Source of the DNA: Flavobacterium endophyticum
Lineage (GTDB): Bacteria > Bacteroidota > Bacteroidia > Flavobacteriales > Flavobacteriaceae
Assembly (NCBI RefSeq): GCF_003634455.1
Contig: NZ_RBLC01000001.1
Coordinates: 620,001-684,000, forward strand
DNA: 64,000 nt
Reading direction: 5' to 3'
A program made the translations under genes and the position numbers. The stretch's first letter is position 1. Each line of letters starts with the position of its first letter. Below the pieces are notes generated by a model, which was not told the origin of the DNA, ran no database searches, and saw only the letters and a list, made by a program, of their open reading frames with translations. Shown piece after piece: positions 1 to 9,457 of this stretch.

Positions 1-2303
1 TAAATATAAAATCACCAGGGAAATATATTGTCGTTTTCCAATACTTAGGTTACAAGACGCAAAAGACAACGGTTAATGCAGAAAAATTTCCTCATGTTTT
101 GAACGTTACTCTTGCCGAAGAAAACATCTCGATTCCCGAAATTGTTATTGATTCAAAAGAAAACCCTGCCAATGCTATTATCCGAAGCGCGATAGCTTCT
201 AAAAAGCAAAATTCGGAAATGACGGCAAAATTCAATGCTGATTTTTATTCTCGCGGTATTTTTAGAGTAAAGGATGCACCGAAAAAGATTTTAGGCCAGA
301 AAGTAGACGAAGATGGCATCTTGGATTCTACAGGAACAGGAATTATTTATTTATCTGAAACTGTGTCCAGAATTACCTACCAAAAGCCAGACAAGCTAAA
401 GGAAAACATCATCGCTTCTAAAATAAGCGGAAACGACAAAGGATTCAGCTACAATACGGCCAGAAATACCGATTATGATTTTTATGAAAACTATATCGAT
501 TTCAATATTAATATGGTCTCTCCGATTGCTAACAATGCTTTTAACTATTACAAGTTCAAAATGGAGGGTACTTTTATCGACGAAAACAACAATACCATCA
601 ACAAGATTAAGGTAACTCCTAGAAGAGACAGCGAGCCTGTTTTTGAAGGCTACATTTATATTGTTGAAGATTCATGGGCTATTTATGCCGTCGATCTTGA
701 TATCAAAGGCTATAGAATGCAGGAGCCTATTATAGATGTGATGAATCTTACGCAAAACTTCAGCTACAATTCCAATTCAAAAATATGGGCAAAAAGCTTG
801 CAGACCTTAGAGTTTAATGCCGGGCTTTTCGGAATCACGTTCACAGGAAAGTTTACGCATGCTTTCAGCAACTATGAGTTCAAGCAAGAATTTGAAAAGA
901 AAACTTTTACCAAAGAAATTGTTTCTATCGATAAAGAAGCGAATAAAAAAGATGATACCTTTTGGGATGCGATGCGTCCGGTTCCTTTAACAGACGAAGA
1001 AACAAAAGACTATGTCAAAAAAGACAGCATACAAACGATACGCAAATCGAAAACCTATCTTGATTCGATCGACAGAAAGGATAATAAATTTAAGATTCCC
1101 GACCTAATTACCGGTTATACTTACAAAAACTCCTATAAAAATTGGTCTTTGAAATACGACGGAATTCTAGAGTTCCCTACTTTTAATACAGTTCAAGGCT
1201 GGAATCTGAATTCTGGTTTTTCATTCATGAAAAGAAATCCAGACGAAAATACATATACGACATTTGGCGTAAAAATGAATTATGGGTTTGCTGAGGAAAA
1301 GCTAAGAGCTGTTGGTTATTTCTCAACCCGACTGAACAACCAGACCAATTCCTATCTCTACGCTGCTGCGGGTAATGAAGTTGCTCAATTCAATCCTACT
1401 GCAATTAGCGGTATCGTGAATACCGTAAGCACTTTATTCTTTAAGGACAACTACATGAAGTTATACGACAAGACTTTCGGGCGAATCGGATACCAGCAAG
1501 AAGTCGTAAATGGTCTTACGCTAACCGGAAACGCAGAATATTCTAGAAGAAAATCGCTTTTCAACAATACGGATTATGTAATGATAAAAAGAGATAAAGA
1601 ATATACTTCAAACAATCCTCTTGCTCCCGATGCGCATACGCTGCCTATTTTCGAAACGCACAACTTGGCAAAAGCTTCTATCACGGCACGAATTAATTTC
1701 GGACAGGAATATATTTCTAGGCCTGACGGAAAATTAAACCTTAGAAACGACAAATATCCTGTGCTTTCGGCAACTTATGAAAAAGCTTTTGCAGGAAGCG
1801 AAAAAGAATACGAATACGATGCTGTCCATGCGCGCCTAGTATATGATGTTACTTTAGGAAATAAAGGAGAATTTTGCATTAACCTGAAAGCAGGGAAGTT
1901 CTTTAATGCTGAGAATATTTCTTTTGCAGATTACAAACACTTTAACGGAAACCAGACTCATATCGGGCAATCTGACAGATATTTGAATGTATTCAATCTT
2001 CTTCCTTATTATACGCATAGCACGAATGATTCCTATATTGAGTTGCATGCCGAGCACAACTTTAAAGGCTATATCATGAATAAGATTCCATTACTAAACA
2101 AGCTGAAATCAAATCTTGTGGTCGGATATCATGCTATTGCAATTCCAGACGTAAAACCTTATTCAGAGTTTACAGTTGGATTAGACAATCTTGGTTTTGG
2201 AAAATTCAGGATGCTTCGTGTGGATTATGTACGTTCTTACCAAAACGGATTCCAAGGCGACGGTGTCATCTTCGGACTGAAATTCTTGAACATTCTAGAA
2301 TAA
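1..2303 (+). CDS. DUF5686 family outer-membrane protein, 5'-truncated by window edge
   Basis: The frame is open from base 3, so the gene begins upstream of the window; a TTG at base 99 is internal. The first visible residues (SPGKYIVVFQYLGYKTQ) look like the end of a carboxypeptidase-regulatory-like beta-sandwich, the usual N-terminal module of DUF5686 proteins. The rest is rich in alternating aromatic and polar beta-strands and ends in a barrel-like region finishing with FGLKFLNILE. DUF5686 proteins are Bacteroidota outer-membrane proteins of uncertain role, often compared with TonB-dependent receptor barrels. A strong terminator follows the stop. Family assignment is by overall resemblance. 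Confidence 0.8.
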   Translation, partial: NIKSPGKYIVVFQYLGYKTQKTTVNAEKFPHVLNVTLAEENISIPEIVIDSKENPANAIIRSAIASKKQNSEMTAKFNADFYSRGIFRVKDAPKKILGQKVDEDGILDSTGTGIIYLSETVSRITYQKPDKLKENIIASKISGNDKGFSYNTARNTDYDFYENYIDFNINMVSPIANNAFNYYKFKMEGTFIDENNNTINKIKVTPRRDSEPVFEGYIYIVEDSWAIYAVDLDIKGYRMQEPIIDVMNLTQNFSYNSNSKIWAKSLQTLEFNAGLFGITFTGKFTHAFSNYEFKQEFEKKTFTKEIVSIDKEANKKDDTFWDAMRPVPLTDEETKDYVKKDSIQTIRKSKTYLDSIDRKDNKFKIPDLITGYTYKNSYKNWSLKYDGILEFPTFNTVQGWNLNSGFSFMKRNPDENTYTTFGVKMNYGFAEEKLRAVGYFSTRLNNQTNSYLYAAAGNEVAQFNPTAISGIVNTVSTLFFKDNYMKLYDKTFGRIGYQQEVVNGLTLTGNAEYSRRKSLFNNTDYVMIKRDKEYTSNNPLAPDAHTLPIFETHNLAKASITARINFGQEYISRPDGKLNLRNDKYPVLSATYEKAFAGSEKEYEYDAVHARLVYDVTLGNKGEFCINLKAGKFFNAENISFADYKHFNGNQTHIGQSDRYLNVFNLLPYYTHSTNDSYIELHAEHNFKGYIMNKIPLLNKLKSNLVVGYHAIAIPDVKPYSEFTVGLDNLGFGKFRMLRVDYVRSYQNGFQGDGVIFGLKFLNILE

Positions 2304-2311
2304 CAACAAAC

Positions 2312-2342
2312 AAAAAGGCGTTTCGATTGAAACGCCTTTTTT
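2312..2342. terminator. Bidirectional intrinsic terminator between the DUF5686 gene and murA
   Basis: A 10-bp perfect stem (AAAGGCGTTT / AAACGCCTTT) with a short loop is flanked by A-rich sequence on the left and a T-run on the right. It lies between two convergent stop codons and can serve both strands. Confidence 0.85.
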
Positions 2343-2359
2343 AATAGTATTTAGAGAAA

Positions 2360-3667
2360 TTATTCGGTTACGATTTTGGCTCCTAGAGCTTTCAATCGTT
2401 CCTCTATATTTTCGTATCCTCTGTGGATTTGTTCGATGTTTTGGATTTTGCTTACTCCTTTTGCAGAAAGCGCAGCGATCAATAAAGAGATTCCGGCACG
2501 GATATCTGGAGATGACATAGTCGTCGCTTTTAATTGCGATTTGAAATCATGTCCGATAACAACAGCTCTATGTGGGTCGCAAAGAATGATTTTTGCTCCC
2601 ATATCAATTAATTTATCTACGAAGAACAGACGGCTTTCAAACATTTTTTGGTGAATCAGAACACTTCCTCTCGCTTGTGTCGCCACAACCAAAACAATAC
2701 TCAACAAGTCAGGAGTAAAACCTGGCCATGGAGCATCTGAAATTGTCAAGATAGAACCATCGATATAATTTTGTATTTCATAACCTTCTGTATGAGCCGG
2801 AATATAAATATCATCGCCTCTTTTTTCTAGCGTAATTCCAAGCTTTCTGAAAGTTCCAGGAATCACTCCAAGATTTTCCCAGCTTACATTCTTAATGGTG
2901 ATTTCGCTACGCGTCATCGCTGCCAATCCAATCCAAGAACCAATTTCGATCATGTCTGGAAGAATTGTGTGCGTACAACCTTTTAACGATTCAACACCTT
3001 CAATTTCTAACAAGTTCGAGCCAACTCCGGTAATTTTAGCCCCCATAGAGTTCAGCATTTTGCAGAGCTGCTGTAAATAAGGCTCGCAAGCGGCATTGTA
3101 AATCGACGTTTTTCCTTCTGCCAAAACAGCTGCCATAACGATATTGGCAGTTCCTGTAACAGAAGCCTCGTCAAGAAGCATTGTAGTTCCTATTAATTTA
3201 GTCGCTTCAACGCCATAGAAATGGTCTTCTCTATTATAACGAAATGAGGCTCCAAGATTGATAAAGCCTTCGAAATGTGTATCTAGTCTTCTTCTTCCGA
3301 TTTTGTCTCCTCCTGGTTTTGGAATGTATCCTTTTCCGAAACGAGCTAAAAGCGGACCGACAATCATAATGGAACCACGAAGCGAGCTTCCTTCTTTTTT
3401 GAAAGCTTCCGACTCTAAATAAGCCATGTTCACTTCATCAGAAAGGAAAGTATAAGATCCTTTTCCGATCTTTTCGATTTTGACTCCAAGATTTTTCAAT
3501 AAAGTAATCAGTTTATTGACATCGATAATATCCGGAATATTGTTTATCGTTACTTTTTCCGGAGTCAGCAATACAGCGCATAAAATCTGTAATGCTTCGT
3601 TTTTCGCTCCTTGTGGCGTAATTTCTCCTTTTAAAGGAACGCCACCTTCAATCTTGAAAGTTTCCAT
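2360..3667 (-). CDS. murA: UDP-N-acetylglucosamine 1-carboxyvinyltransferase
   Basis: 435 aa, normal length for MurA, which transfers enolpyruvate from PEP to UDP-GlcNAc in the first committed step of peptidoglycan synthesis in the cytoplasm. Lys22 of the N-terminal AKNEAL motif matches the conserved substrate-binding lysine, and DIRAGISLLIAAL near the C-terminus is the conserved PEP-binding region. The loop that normally carries the catalytic cysteine (E. coli Cys115) reads PGGDKIGRRRLDTH, with Asp121 in the cysteine position. It is the last gene of a minus-strand operon after DUF493 and DUF4290 genes. The bidirectional hairpin at 2312-2342 lies just past the stop. Confidence 0.97.
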   Translation of the reverse strand: METFKIEGGVPLKGEITPQGAKNEALQILCAVLLTPEKVTINNIPDIIDVNKLITLLKNLGVKIEKIGKGSYTFLSDEVNMAYLESEAFKKEGSSLRGSIMIVGPLLARFGKGYIPKPGGDKIGRRRLDTHFEGFINLGASFRYNREDHFYGVEATKLIGTTMLLDEASVTGTANIVMAAVLAEGKTSIYNAACEPYLQQLCKMLNSMGAKITGVGSNLLEIEGVESLKGCTHTILPDMIEIGSWIGLAAMTRSEITIKNVSWENLGVIPGTFRKLGITLEKRGDDIYIPAHTEGYEIQNYIDGSILTISDAPWPGFTPDLLSIVLVVATQARGSVLIHQKMFESRLFFVDKLIDMGAKIILCDPHRAVVIGHDFKSQLKATTMSSPDIRAGISLLIAALSAKGVSKIQNIEQIHRGYENIEERLKALGAKIVTE

Positions 3668-3734
3668 TTTTTAAAATTATGAGTTTATCGATTATGAGTA
3701 TAAGTGTATATTTTACAATTTATAACTCAAAACG

Positions 3735-4439
3735 TTAAGGTTTCCTATTGTTGTTTTTGTTCTGATTGTTTTGCTTGCCGTTGTTGTTCTTAGGCTTTGC
3801 TTTTTGCGGTAGCGGCTGGTTTTTATTCGACATTTTTTTGTTCGTGCGCATCAAATCTGTAGAATTGAGCAATTCTTCCGAACTTGCCTTCAAATTGATT
3901 CTGCCGTTTGACAGCTCGTATAAATGTTCAAAAATAACGTCATCTTTCACCGTATCCTTGTTCCAGCTCAGGTAAGACTTTTTCATGTGATTGGCAATAA
4001 CCTTGATCAGCGCGCTTTTCAATTCGCCTTCTTCCCATTTGTTGGCGACATCAATCATGTATTTGATGTTGTTTCCGTAGAATCTATATTTCGGGAAATT
4101 TTGCGGATATTTCAAGCGATCCGGCTTCTGCTGCAGCATTTCTCTCGACGGTACCGGATACGGAGAATCGACATCTAATTTAAAATCAGACATGATAAAA
4201 ATCTGGTCCCAAAGCTTGTGCTGGAAATCTGGAACATCCCGCAAATGCGGATTCAAGCTTCCCATCACGGCAATAATATATTTTGCGGCTTTGTTTCGCT
4301 CATTCTTGTCTTCGATTACAGTGGCCTGGTCGATCAGTTTCTGCAAATGGCGTCCGTATTCCGGAATAATCAAATGCGGTCTTTCGGCATTGTACTCCAA
4401 ATGATGAACGATGTCGTGCGGGTTTTCTTTTATGTACAT
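3735..4439 (-). CDS. DUF4290 domain-containing protein
   Basis: 234 aa. The N-terminus (HHLEYNAERPHLIIPEYGRHLQ) and the RDVPDFQHKLWDQIFIMSDF segment are characteristic of DUF4290, a cytoplasmic Bacteroidota family of unknown function usually encoded next to murA. The last 35 residues are a low-complexity Asn/Lys/Gln/Pro tail that is probably disordered. The gene lies 17 bp after the DUF493 gene and 67 bp before murA, so the three are likely co-transcribed. Confidence 0.9.
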   Translation of the reverse strand: MYIKENPHDIVHHLEYNAERPHLIIPEYGRHLQKLIDQATVIEDKNERNKAAKYIIAVMGSLNPHLRDVPDFQHKLWDQIFIMSDFKLDVDSPYPVPSREMLQQKPDRLKYPQNFPKYRFYGNNIKYMIDVANKWEEGELKSALIKVIANHMKKSYLSWNKDTVKDDVIFEHLYELSNGRINLKASSEELLNSTDLMRTNKKMSNKNQPLPQKAKPKNNNGKQNNQNKNNNRKP

Positions 4440-4456
4440 AAAATTGTCGTGAAGCT

Positions 4457-4747
4457 TTAAAGCGAGATAATCCCTTCTATAGTGGAAACCTCTAAATATT
4501 TATCAATGATGCTCTGTGAGCTTTTCATTCTTACATTTACAGAAATACTTGTAAATTTTCCTGTTTTCGACTGCGTGGTATTGATTACGGCACCCATAGC
4601 ATTAAAAGCATTTTCTACCGCATCAACCTTTTCTTTATCTGTAGGCACTATGAATTTAAAAAGATATTCTGCCGGCCAGACATTTGCATCATCCAATTCT
4701 ACTTTCAGCCTTTCATAAAATTCCTGGGTCTTCTTATCCATCTTCAA
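4457..4747 (-). CDS. DUF493 (YbeD-like) family protein
   Basis: 96 aa, the usual size for DUF493. The sequence has the small alpha/beta ACT-like pattern of the family: an N-terminal helix, FKFIVPTDKEKVDAVENAF, and a strand KFTSISVNVRMKSS. The function in Bacteroidota is unknown. It is the first gene of the DUF493-DUF4290-murA operon and diverges from the ATPase gene at 4937. Confidence 0.85.
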   Translation of the reverse strand: MKMDKKTQEFYERLKVELDDANVWPAEYLFKFIVPTDKEKVDAVENAFNAMGAVINTTQSKTGKFTSISVNVRMKSSQSIIDKYLEVSTIEGIISL

Positions 4748-4911
4748 AATTAAAATAAAAGCAAATATACGGTATTGATTTTAGATTTAAGAATTATGAA
4801 ATTAATTTAATATGAAATGAGAACATTCGCCATTCGCATAAAACATCAAGCCATCCAAACCAAGCGCTTTTAAAAAAACTAAATTCGCTTTAGTATCTAA
4901 AAATCTTTAAG

Positions 4912-4919
4912 TAAATTTG
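4912..4919 (+). promoter_or_regulatory. Bacteroidetes -7 element (TAAATTTG) before the ATPase-recQ-fmt operon
   Basis: TAAATTTG matches the TAnnTTTG consensus and lies 17 bp before the GTG start, implying a very short leader. At the expected 19-bp spacing the -33 triplet is TTA rather than TTG, so the match is imperfect. Confidence 0.45.
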
Positions 4920-4936
4920 CGCCTTATTTTCAAAAA

Positions 4937-5476
4937 GTGCAAAAAGATATTGTTGTAATTATCGGCGGCCCGGGAACTGGCAAGACGACCATCATCGATG
5001 GTTTGCTGGAACGCGGACACTGCTGTTTTCCTGAAATTTCACGAGAAATAACGCTGGAAGCCAAAAAACAAGGAATTGAGCAATTGTTCCTCGAAAATCC
5101 ATTGCTTTTCAGCGAATTGCTTTTGGAAGGAAGAAAAAAACAATACCACCAGGCCTTAAAAGAAAAAAGCCCTGTAGTTTTTATCGACCGCGGCATTCCA
5201 GATGTATTGGCCTACATGCACTATATCGGCGATGCCTATCCTGCTTTTTTCGACGAAGCCTGTCGTGAGCACAAATACACAAAAATCTTTATCCTGCCGC
5301 CATGGGAAGCCATTTATGAAAGCGACGATGCGCGGTATGAAAATTACGAACAAGCTACTTTGATCTACAAACACTTGAAGGAAACCTACGAAAGTTATGG
5401 CTATTCCTTGATTGAAGTTCCAAAAGACACGGTAGATAACAGAATTCTTTTTATCTTAGGGCATCTTTCGAACTAG
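4937..5476 (+). CDS. AAA_28-type P-loop ATPase/kinase
   Basis: 179 aa. A Walker A motif GGPGTGKT lies at residues 10-17, followed by a Thr/Ser-rich start to the next helix. VVFIDRGIPDVLAYM is a hydrophobic Walker B-like strand. The size and the IFILPPWEAIYESDDARYE segment fit the AAA_28 family of small P-loop NTPases related to nucleoside/nucleotide kinases; the substrate is unknown. The start codon is GTG. The stop is 4 bp before recQ, so it is the first gene of a three-gene operon. Confidence 0.8.
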   Translation: MQKDIVVIIGGPGTGKTTIIDGLLERGHCCFPEISREITLEAKKQGIEQLFLENPLLFSELLLEGRKKQYHQALKEKSPVVFIDRGIPDVLAYMHYIGDAYPAFFDEACREHKYTKIFILPPWEAIYESDDARYENYEQATLIYKHLKETYESYGYSLIEVPKDTVDNRILFILGHLSN

Positions 5477-5480
5477 AAAT

Positions 5481-7373
5481 ATGCAAGAAGCGCTATCGAT
5501 TCTTCAAAAATATTGGAAACACGATTCGTTCAGAACGCCACAGGCTGAAATCATAGCTTCGGTCTTGAGCGGATGCGATACGTTTGCCCTAATGCCTACT
5601 GGCGGTGGAAAATCCATCTGCTTCCAGATTCCTGCCATGATGCGTAATGGAATCTGCCTCGTAATTTCACCGTTGATTGCCTTAATGAAAGACCAGACGG
5701 CCAATCTTCAAAAGATAGGCATCAAAGCAATTGCTTTGACTGGAGGCATTTCTACTGATGAAATCAGCGATCTTTTAGACAATTGCCTCTACGGAAATTA
5801 TAAATTCTTATACCTGTCGCCAGAGCGATTGCAGGCGGATTGGATTATGGACCGCATCAAAAATCTGCCGATTAATCTTATCGCAATAGATGAGGCGCAT
5901 TGCGTTTCGCAATGGGGACATGATTTTCGTCCAGCCTATCTTAAAATCGCTTCTCTAAAGACCCATTTTCCAAAGATTCCTTTCTTGGCCTTGACAGCAA
6001 CGGCAACCGAGCGCGTAAAAGAAGATGTTATTATCCAGCTGGGATTAGAAAATCCTGCTATTTTCAAGAAGTCTTTTGCGAGAGAAAATTTGGCGTATAT
6101 GGTTTTTAATGTGGAAGACAAGCTTTACCGACTAGAACAAATACTGAAAAAGAATCCGCAGCCTTCTATTATTTATGTCAGAAATAGAAAAGCCTGCCTT
6201 GATACGGCTTCGCAGCTAGAAGCTTTAGGAATCAAAGCTACGTTTTATCACGGCGGCCTCCATAGCAGGGAAAAAGAAAAAAACATGAGGCTCTGGATGG
6301 ACGAAGATGTCCAAGCTATTGTTGCGACAAATGCTTTCGGCATGGGAATCGACAAGGCAAATGTAAAAACAGTAGTCCACATCCAATTGCCAGAAAATCT
6401 TGAAAATTATTATCAAGAAGCAGGACGCGGCGGCAGAAACGGAGAAAAGGCTTTTGCCGTTTTGCTGAACAGCCCTTCTGACGTGCAATATTCCGAAAAC
6501 CAGATCTTGAATAATCTTCCCGACAAGAAATTCTTGAATGAGATGTATGTAAAATTGTGCAACTTTTTCCAAATTGCCTATGGCGAAGGAATTGACGAGC
6601 AATTTTCTTTCAACATCAACCAGTTCTGCGTCCAATACGGATTTCCAATCTTGAAAACCTTTAACGGCTTGCAATTTTTGGACAGGCAAGGAATTATTAC
6701 GCTTTCACAGGAATTTTCAGAAAAAGTAACCGTACAATTTATCATAGAATCCAAAGAAGTAATCCGTTACACAAGCCTGAATCCGCAAGACGAAGAAATC
6801 ATTCTGGCGATGTTGCGCACCTATCCTGGCATTTACGAAGTTGTTACTCCTATAAACATTTCCCTAATCGCAAAAAAATCAGGCAGCAAAGAAAACCAAG
6901 TCGCCGCTGTATTGCAGAAATTGCAAGAAAGACAAATCATCGAGTACCACGCCAAAAGCAATGATTCTACGATTACCTTCAATGAAGTTCGCGAAGACGA
7001 TAGGACGATCAACCGCGTCTCAAAATACCTGGAAAATCAAAATAATTTGAAAAAAGCCCAGCTGGAGGCAGTTTTAGACTATGTAACTAATGACAAATCC
7101 TGCAAAAGCCGTCAGCTCTTGAGTTATTTCGGCGAAAAAGACAGCCAAAACTGCGGTATCTGTTCCTTCTGTATCAAACAAGACAAAACACCGAGTCCTC
7201 TTTCTTCTATTGCAGAAAAAATCTTGGGATTGTTGCAAACCAGTCCGATGAGTTCAAGAGAAATCCAAATGTATTCTAAATTTCCCGACGATGCCATTAT
7301 CTTTGCACTGAAACAACTATTAGAAACGAACAAGATCGAACTCTTGCCAAACAATAAATACACCTTGAAATAG
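5481..7373 (+). CDS. recQ: RecQ-family ATP-dependent DNA helicase
   Basis: 630 aa. Motifs in order: Walker A (MPTGGGKS, residue about 40), DEAH box (AIDEAHCVSQWGHDFRP), TATAT motif III, and motif VI (QEAGRGGRNG). The RecQ-specific zinc region is present with its cysteines (CKSR ... NCGICSFC). RecQ helicases unwind DNA 3'-5' in recombination and fork repair. The extreme C-terminus looks like a short winged-helix segment rather than a clear HRDC domain. It lies 4 bp after the ATPase gene and 1 bp before fmt. Confidence 0.93.
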   Translation: MQEALSILQKYWKHDSFRTPQAEIIASVLSGCDTFALMPTGGGKSICFQIPAMMRNGICLVISPLIALMKDQTANLQKIGIKAIALTGGISTDEISDLLDNCLYGNYKFLYLSPERLQADWIMDRIKNLPINLIAIDEAHCVSQWGHDFRPAYLKIASLKTHFPKIPFLALTATATERVKEDVIIQLGLENPAIFKKSFARENLAYMVFNVEDKLYRLEQILKKNPQPSIIYVRNRKACLDTASQLEALGIKATFYHGGLHSREKEKNMRLWMDEDVQAIVATNAFGMGIDKANVKTVVHIQLPENLENYYQEAGRGGRNGEKAFAVLLNSPSDVQYSENQILNNLPDKKFLNEMYVKLCNFFQIAYGEGIDEQFSFNINQFCVQYGFPILKTFNGLQFLDRQGIITLSQEFSEKVTVQFIIESKEVIRYTSLNPQDEEIILAMLRTYPGIYEVVTPINISLIAKKSGSKENQVAAVLQKLQERQIIEYHAKSNDSTITFNEVREDDRTINRVSKYLENQNNLKKAQLEAVLDYVTNDKSCKSRQLLSYFGEKDSQNCGICSFCIKQDKTPSPLSSIAEKILGLLQTSPMSSREIQMYSKFPDDAIIFALKQLLETNKIELLPNNKYTLK

Positions 7374-7374
7374 A

Positions 7375-8322
7375 ATGGAAAAATTACGCATCATTTTTAT
7401 GGGAACACCAGAATTTGCAGTTGGAATTCTGGACACAATACTTAAAAATAATTTTGAAGTCGTTGGAGTAATCACTGCTGCCGATAAGCCAGCGGGCCGC
7501 GGCCAGAAGCTAAAATATTCGGCTGTAAAAGAATATGCACTAGAAAAAAACTTAAAATTATTACAGCCGACAAATCTAAAAGACGAAACTTTCCTTGAAG
7601 AATTAAAAAACTTAAATGCGAATCTTCAGGTTGTGGTTGCCTTTCGAATGCTCCCGAAAGTGGTTTGGGAAATGCCTAAATTAGGAACATTCAACCTTCA
7701 TGCTTCGCTCTTGCCTAATTATCGTGGTGCAGCTCCTATAAATTGGGCCATCATAAACGGAGAAACCAAAACTGGCGTAACTACATTCTTCATCGATGAT
7801 AAAATTGATACCGGAGCAATGATTTTGAGCACGGAAATAGAAATTACTCCAGACGAAAATGCAGGAATTCTCCATGATAAGTTGATGGATTTGGGTAGCA
7901 AGACCGTAATTGATACTTTACATCTGATTGAAAATGACAAAGCAGCAACTACCATACAAAAAGATACAGATGATATCAAAACAGCTTACAAATTAAATAA
8001 AGACAATTGCAAAATTGACTGGACCAAATCTGGAAAAGAAATTCACAATCTAATTCGTGGCCTTTCTCCCTATCCTGCAGCATGGAGCTTTTTTAGCGAC
8101 AAGGACCAAGAATGGAATGTAAAAATATACGAAGCACGTTTTTCACAACAAGATCACACAGAAACTATCGGAAAAATCATTACGACTAAAAAAGAAATGA
8201 AAGTTGCAGTTAGTGACGGTTATATTGAAATACTACAATTGCAATTTCCGGGAAAGAAAAATCTAAAAACAGCCGAACTATTAAACGGTATTAGTTTTGG
8301 AGGCGAGGCAAAAGCTTTCTAA
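7375..8322 (+). CDS. fmt: Methionyl-tRNA formyltransferase
   Basis: 315 aa, normal length. The N-terminal Rossmann-like formyltransferase domain begins IIFMGTPEFAV. The formyl-donor/catalytic signature HASLLPNYRGAAPINWAI is intact, and a C-terminal OB-like domain follows residue about 205. It formylates Met-tRNA(fMet) for translation initiation. It is translationally tight with recQ (1-bp gap) and is the last gene of the operon. Confidence 0.97.
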   Translation: MEKLRIIFMGTPEFAVGILDTILKNNFEVVGVITAADKPAGRGQKLKYSAVKEYALEKNLKLLQPTNLKDETFLEELKNLNANLQVVVAFRMLPKVVWEMPKLGTFNLHASLLPNYRGAAPINWAIINGETKTGVTTFFIDDKIDTGAMILSTEIEITPDENAGILHDKLMDLGSKTVIDTLHLIENDKAATTIQKDTDDIKTAYKLNKDNCKIDWTKSGKEIHNLIRGLSPYPAAWSFFSDKDQEWNVKIYEARFSQQDHTETIGKIITTKKEMKVAVSDGYIEILQLQFPGKKNLKTAELLNGISFGGEAKAF

Positions 8323-8427
8323 TCCCGCATAAACACTGATTTGACAGCGATTTCGAGAAAAACAAGTCGGTTTTATTAACAAAAGCCCCAAGTTATCAAC
8401 AAATCGGTGAAAAACACTCGAAATGTC

Positions 8428-8457
8428 TTGCCCAGTAAGGAAATCCTATTAAATTTG
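8428..8457 (+). promoter_or_regulatory. Consensus Bacteroidetes promoter for the HU gene
   Basis: TTG at 8428-8430, a 19-bp spacer and TAAATTTG at 8450-8457 match the Bacteroidetes -33/-7 consensus exactly. The start codon follows 44 bp downstream. Confidence 0.85.
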
Positions 8458-8500
8458 TTATAATTAACATAATGTTTAACCAACAATTAAAACTATTATT

Positions 8501-8779
8501 ATGAACAAATCAGAATTAATCGATGCTATCGCTGCTGACGCAGGAATTTCTAAAGCAGCTGCAAAACTAGCTTTAGAGTCTTTTTTAAATAACGTAGGTG
8601 GTACTTTGAAAAAAGGTGGCAGAGTATCTTTAGTAGGATTTGGATCTTGGTCAGTATCTTCTAGAGCTGCAAGAGAAGGAAGAAATCCTCAAACTGGAAA
8701 AACTATCAAAATTGCTGCAAAAAATGTAGTAAAATTCAAAGCTGGTGCTGAATTAGAAGGATCAGTTAACTCTAAATAG
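8501..8779 (+). CDS. hup: HU-family DNA-binding protein
   Basis: 92 aa, typical HU size. It starts MNKSELIDAIAADAGISK and contains the DNA-binding arm signature GFGSWSVSSRAAREGRNPQTG. HU is an abundant dimeric nucleoid protein that bends DNA. Codon use is strongly biased, as expected for a highly expressed gene. It has its own consensus promoter and terminator. Confidence 0.97.
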   Translation: MNKSELIDAIAADAGISKAAAKLALESFLNNVGGTLKKGGRVSLVGFGSWSVSSRAAREGRNPQTGKTIKIAAKNVVKFKAGAELEGSVNSK

Positions 8780-8800
8780 TTTTTTGTCCCGATATAAATC

Positions 8801-8828
8801 AAAGCCTTCCATTTGGAGGGCTTTTTTT
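8801..8828 (+). terminator. Intrinsic terminator of the HU gene
   Basis: AAAGCCTTCC / GGAGGGCTTT forms a stem followed by a run of T, 21 bp after the HU stop codon. Confidence 0.85.
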
Positions 8829-8896
8829 ATGCAATTCATCGAATTAATTTGGAACAAAAAAAATTTATTGTTAAATTTAGTAAAAATTGCAAGAAA

Positions 8897-9457
8897 ATGA
8901 TTTCAGAAAAACTCAAAAAAGGAATCTTACTGATTGCGGAACCATCCATAATCGGAGACCTATCATTCAATCGCTCAGTTATTTTGCTTGCCGATCATAA
9001 TGAAGAAGGTTCTGTAGGATTTATCCTTAACAAGCCTTTAGAGTACAGCATCCAAGATTTGATTCCTGAAATTAATGCAAAATTTAAAATTTATAACGGA
9101 GGGCCTGTCGAACAAGACAATCTTTATTTTATCCATAATATTCCAGATTTGATTCCCAACAGCATTGAAATTTCAAATGGAATTTATTGGGGCGGTGATT
9201 TTGAATCTACGAAAGACCTCATCAATGAAGGAAAAATCAAGAAAAACAACATCCGTTTCTTCTTAGGATATACAGGCTGGGATGCACAGCAATTAGACAA
9301 AGAGATGCAGGCCAATTCGTGGATAATTACAAAAAACATCTACGAAAATAAAATTATCGGAAAATCAACTACTGACTTCTGGAAGCAAAAGATTTTAGAA
9401 TTAGGAGGCGATTATGTAATCTGGTCTAATGCTCCGGAAAACCCTATCCTAAATTAG
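8897..9457 (+). CDS. YqgE/AlgH family protein
   Basis: 186 aa from the ATG at 8897. The frame stays open upstream to 8813, but that part overlaps the HU terminator, and the family N-terminus (KGILLIAEPSIIGDLSFNRSVILLADH) begins just after this ATG. The motifs GFILNKPLEY and FFLGYTGWDAQQLDKEM are characteristic of YqgE/AlgH proteins. Their molecular role is unknown; AlgH is linked to alginate regulation in Pseudomonas. The stop codon overlaps the convergent aminotransferase stop by 4 bp. Confidence 0.92.
   Translation: MISEKLKKGILLIAEPSIIGDLSFNRSVILLADHNEEGSVGFILNKPLEYSIQDLIPEINAKFKIYNGGPVEQDNLYFIHNIPDLIPNSIEISNGIYWGGDFESTKDLINEGKIKKNNIRFFLGYTGWDAQQLDKEMQANSWIITKNIYENKIIGKSTTDFWKQKILELGGDYVIWSNAPENPILN

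Noticed and set aside
8391..8402. TTATCAACA upstream of the HU gene as a DnaA box
   Set aside because: One mismatch, a single copy and no cluster; does not support an origin there.
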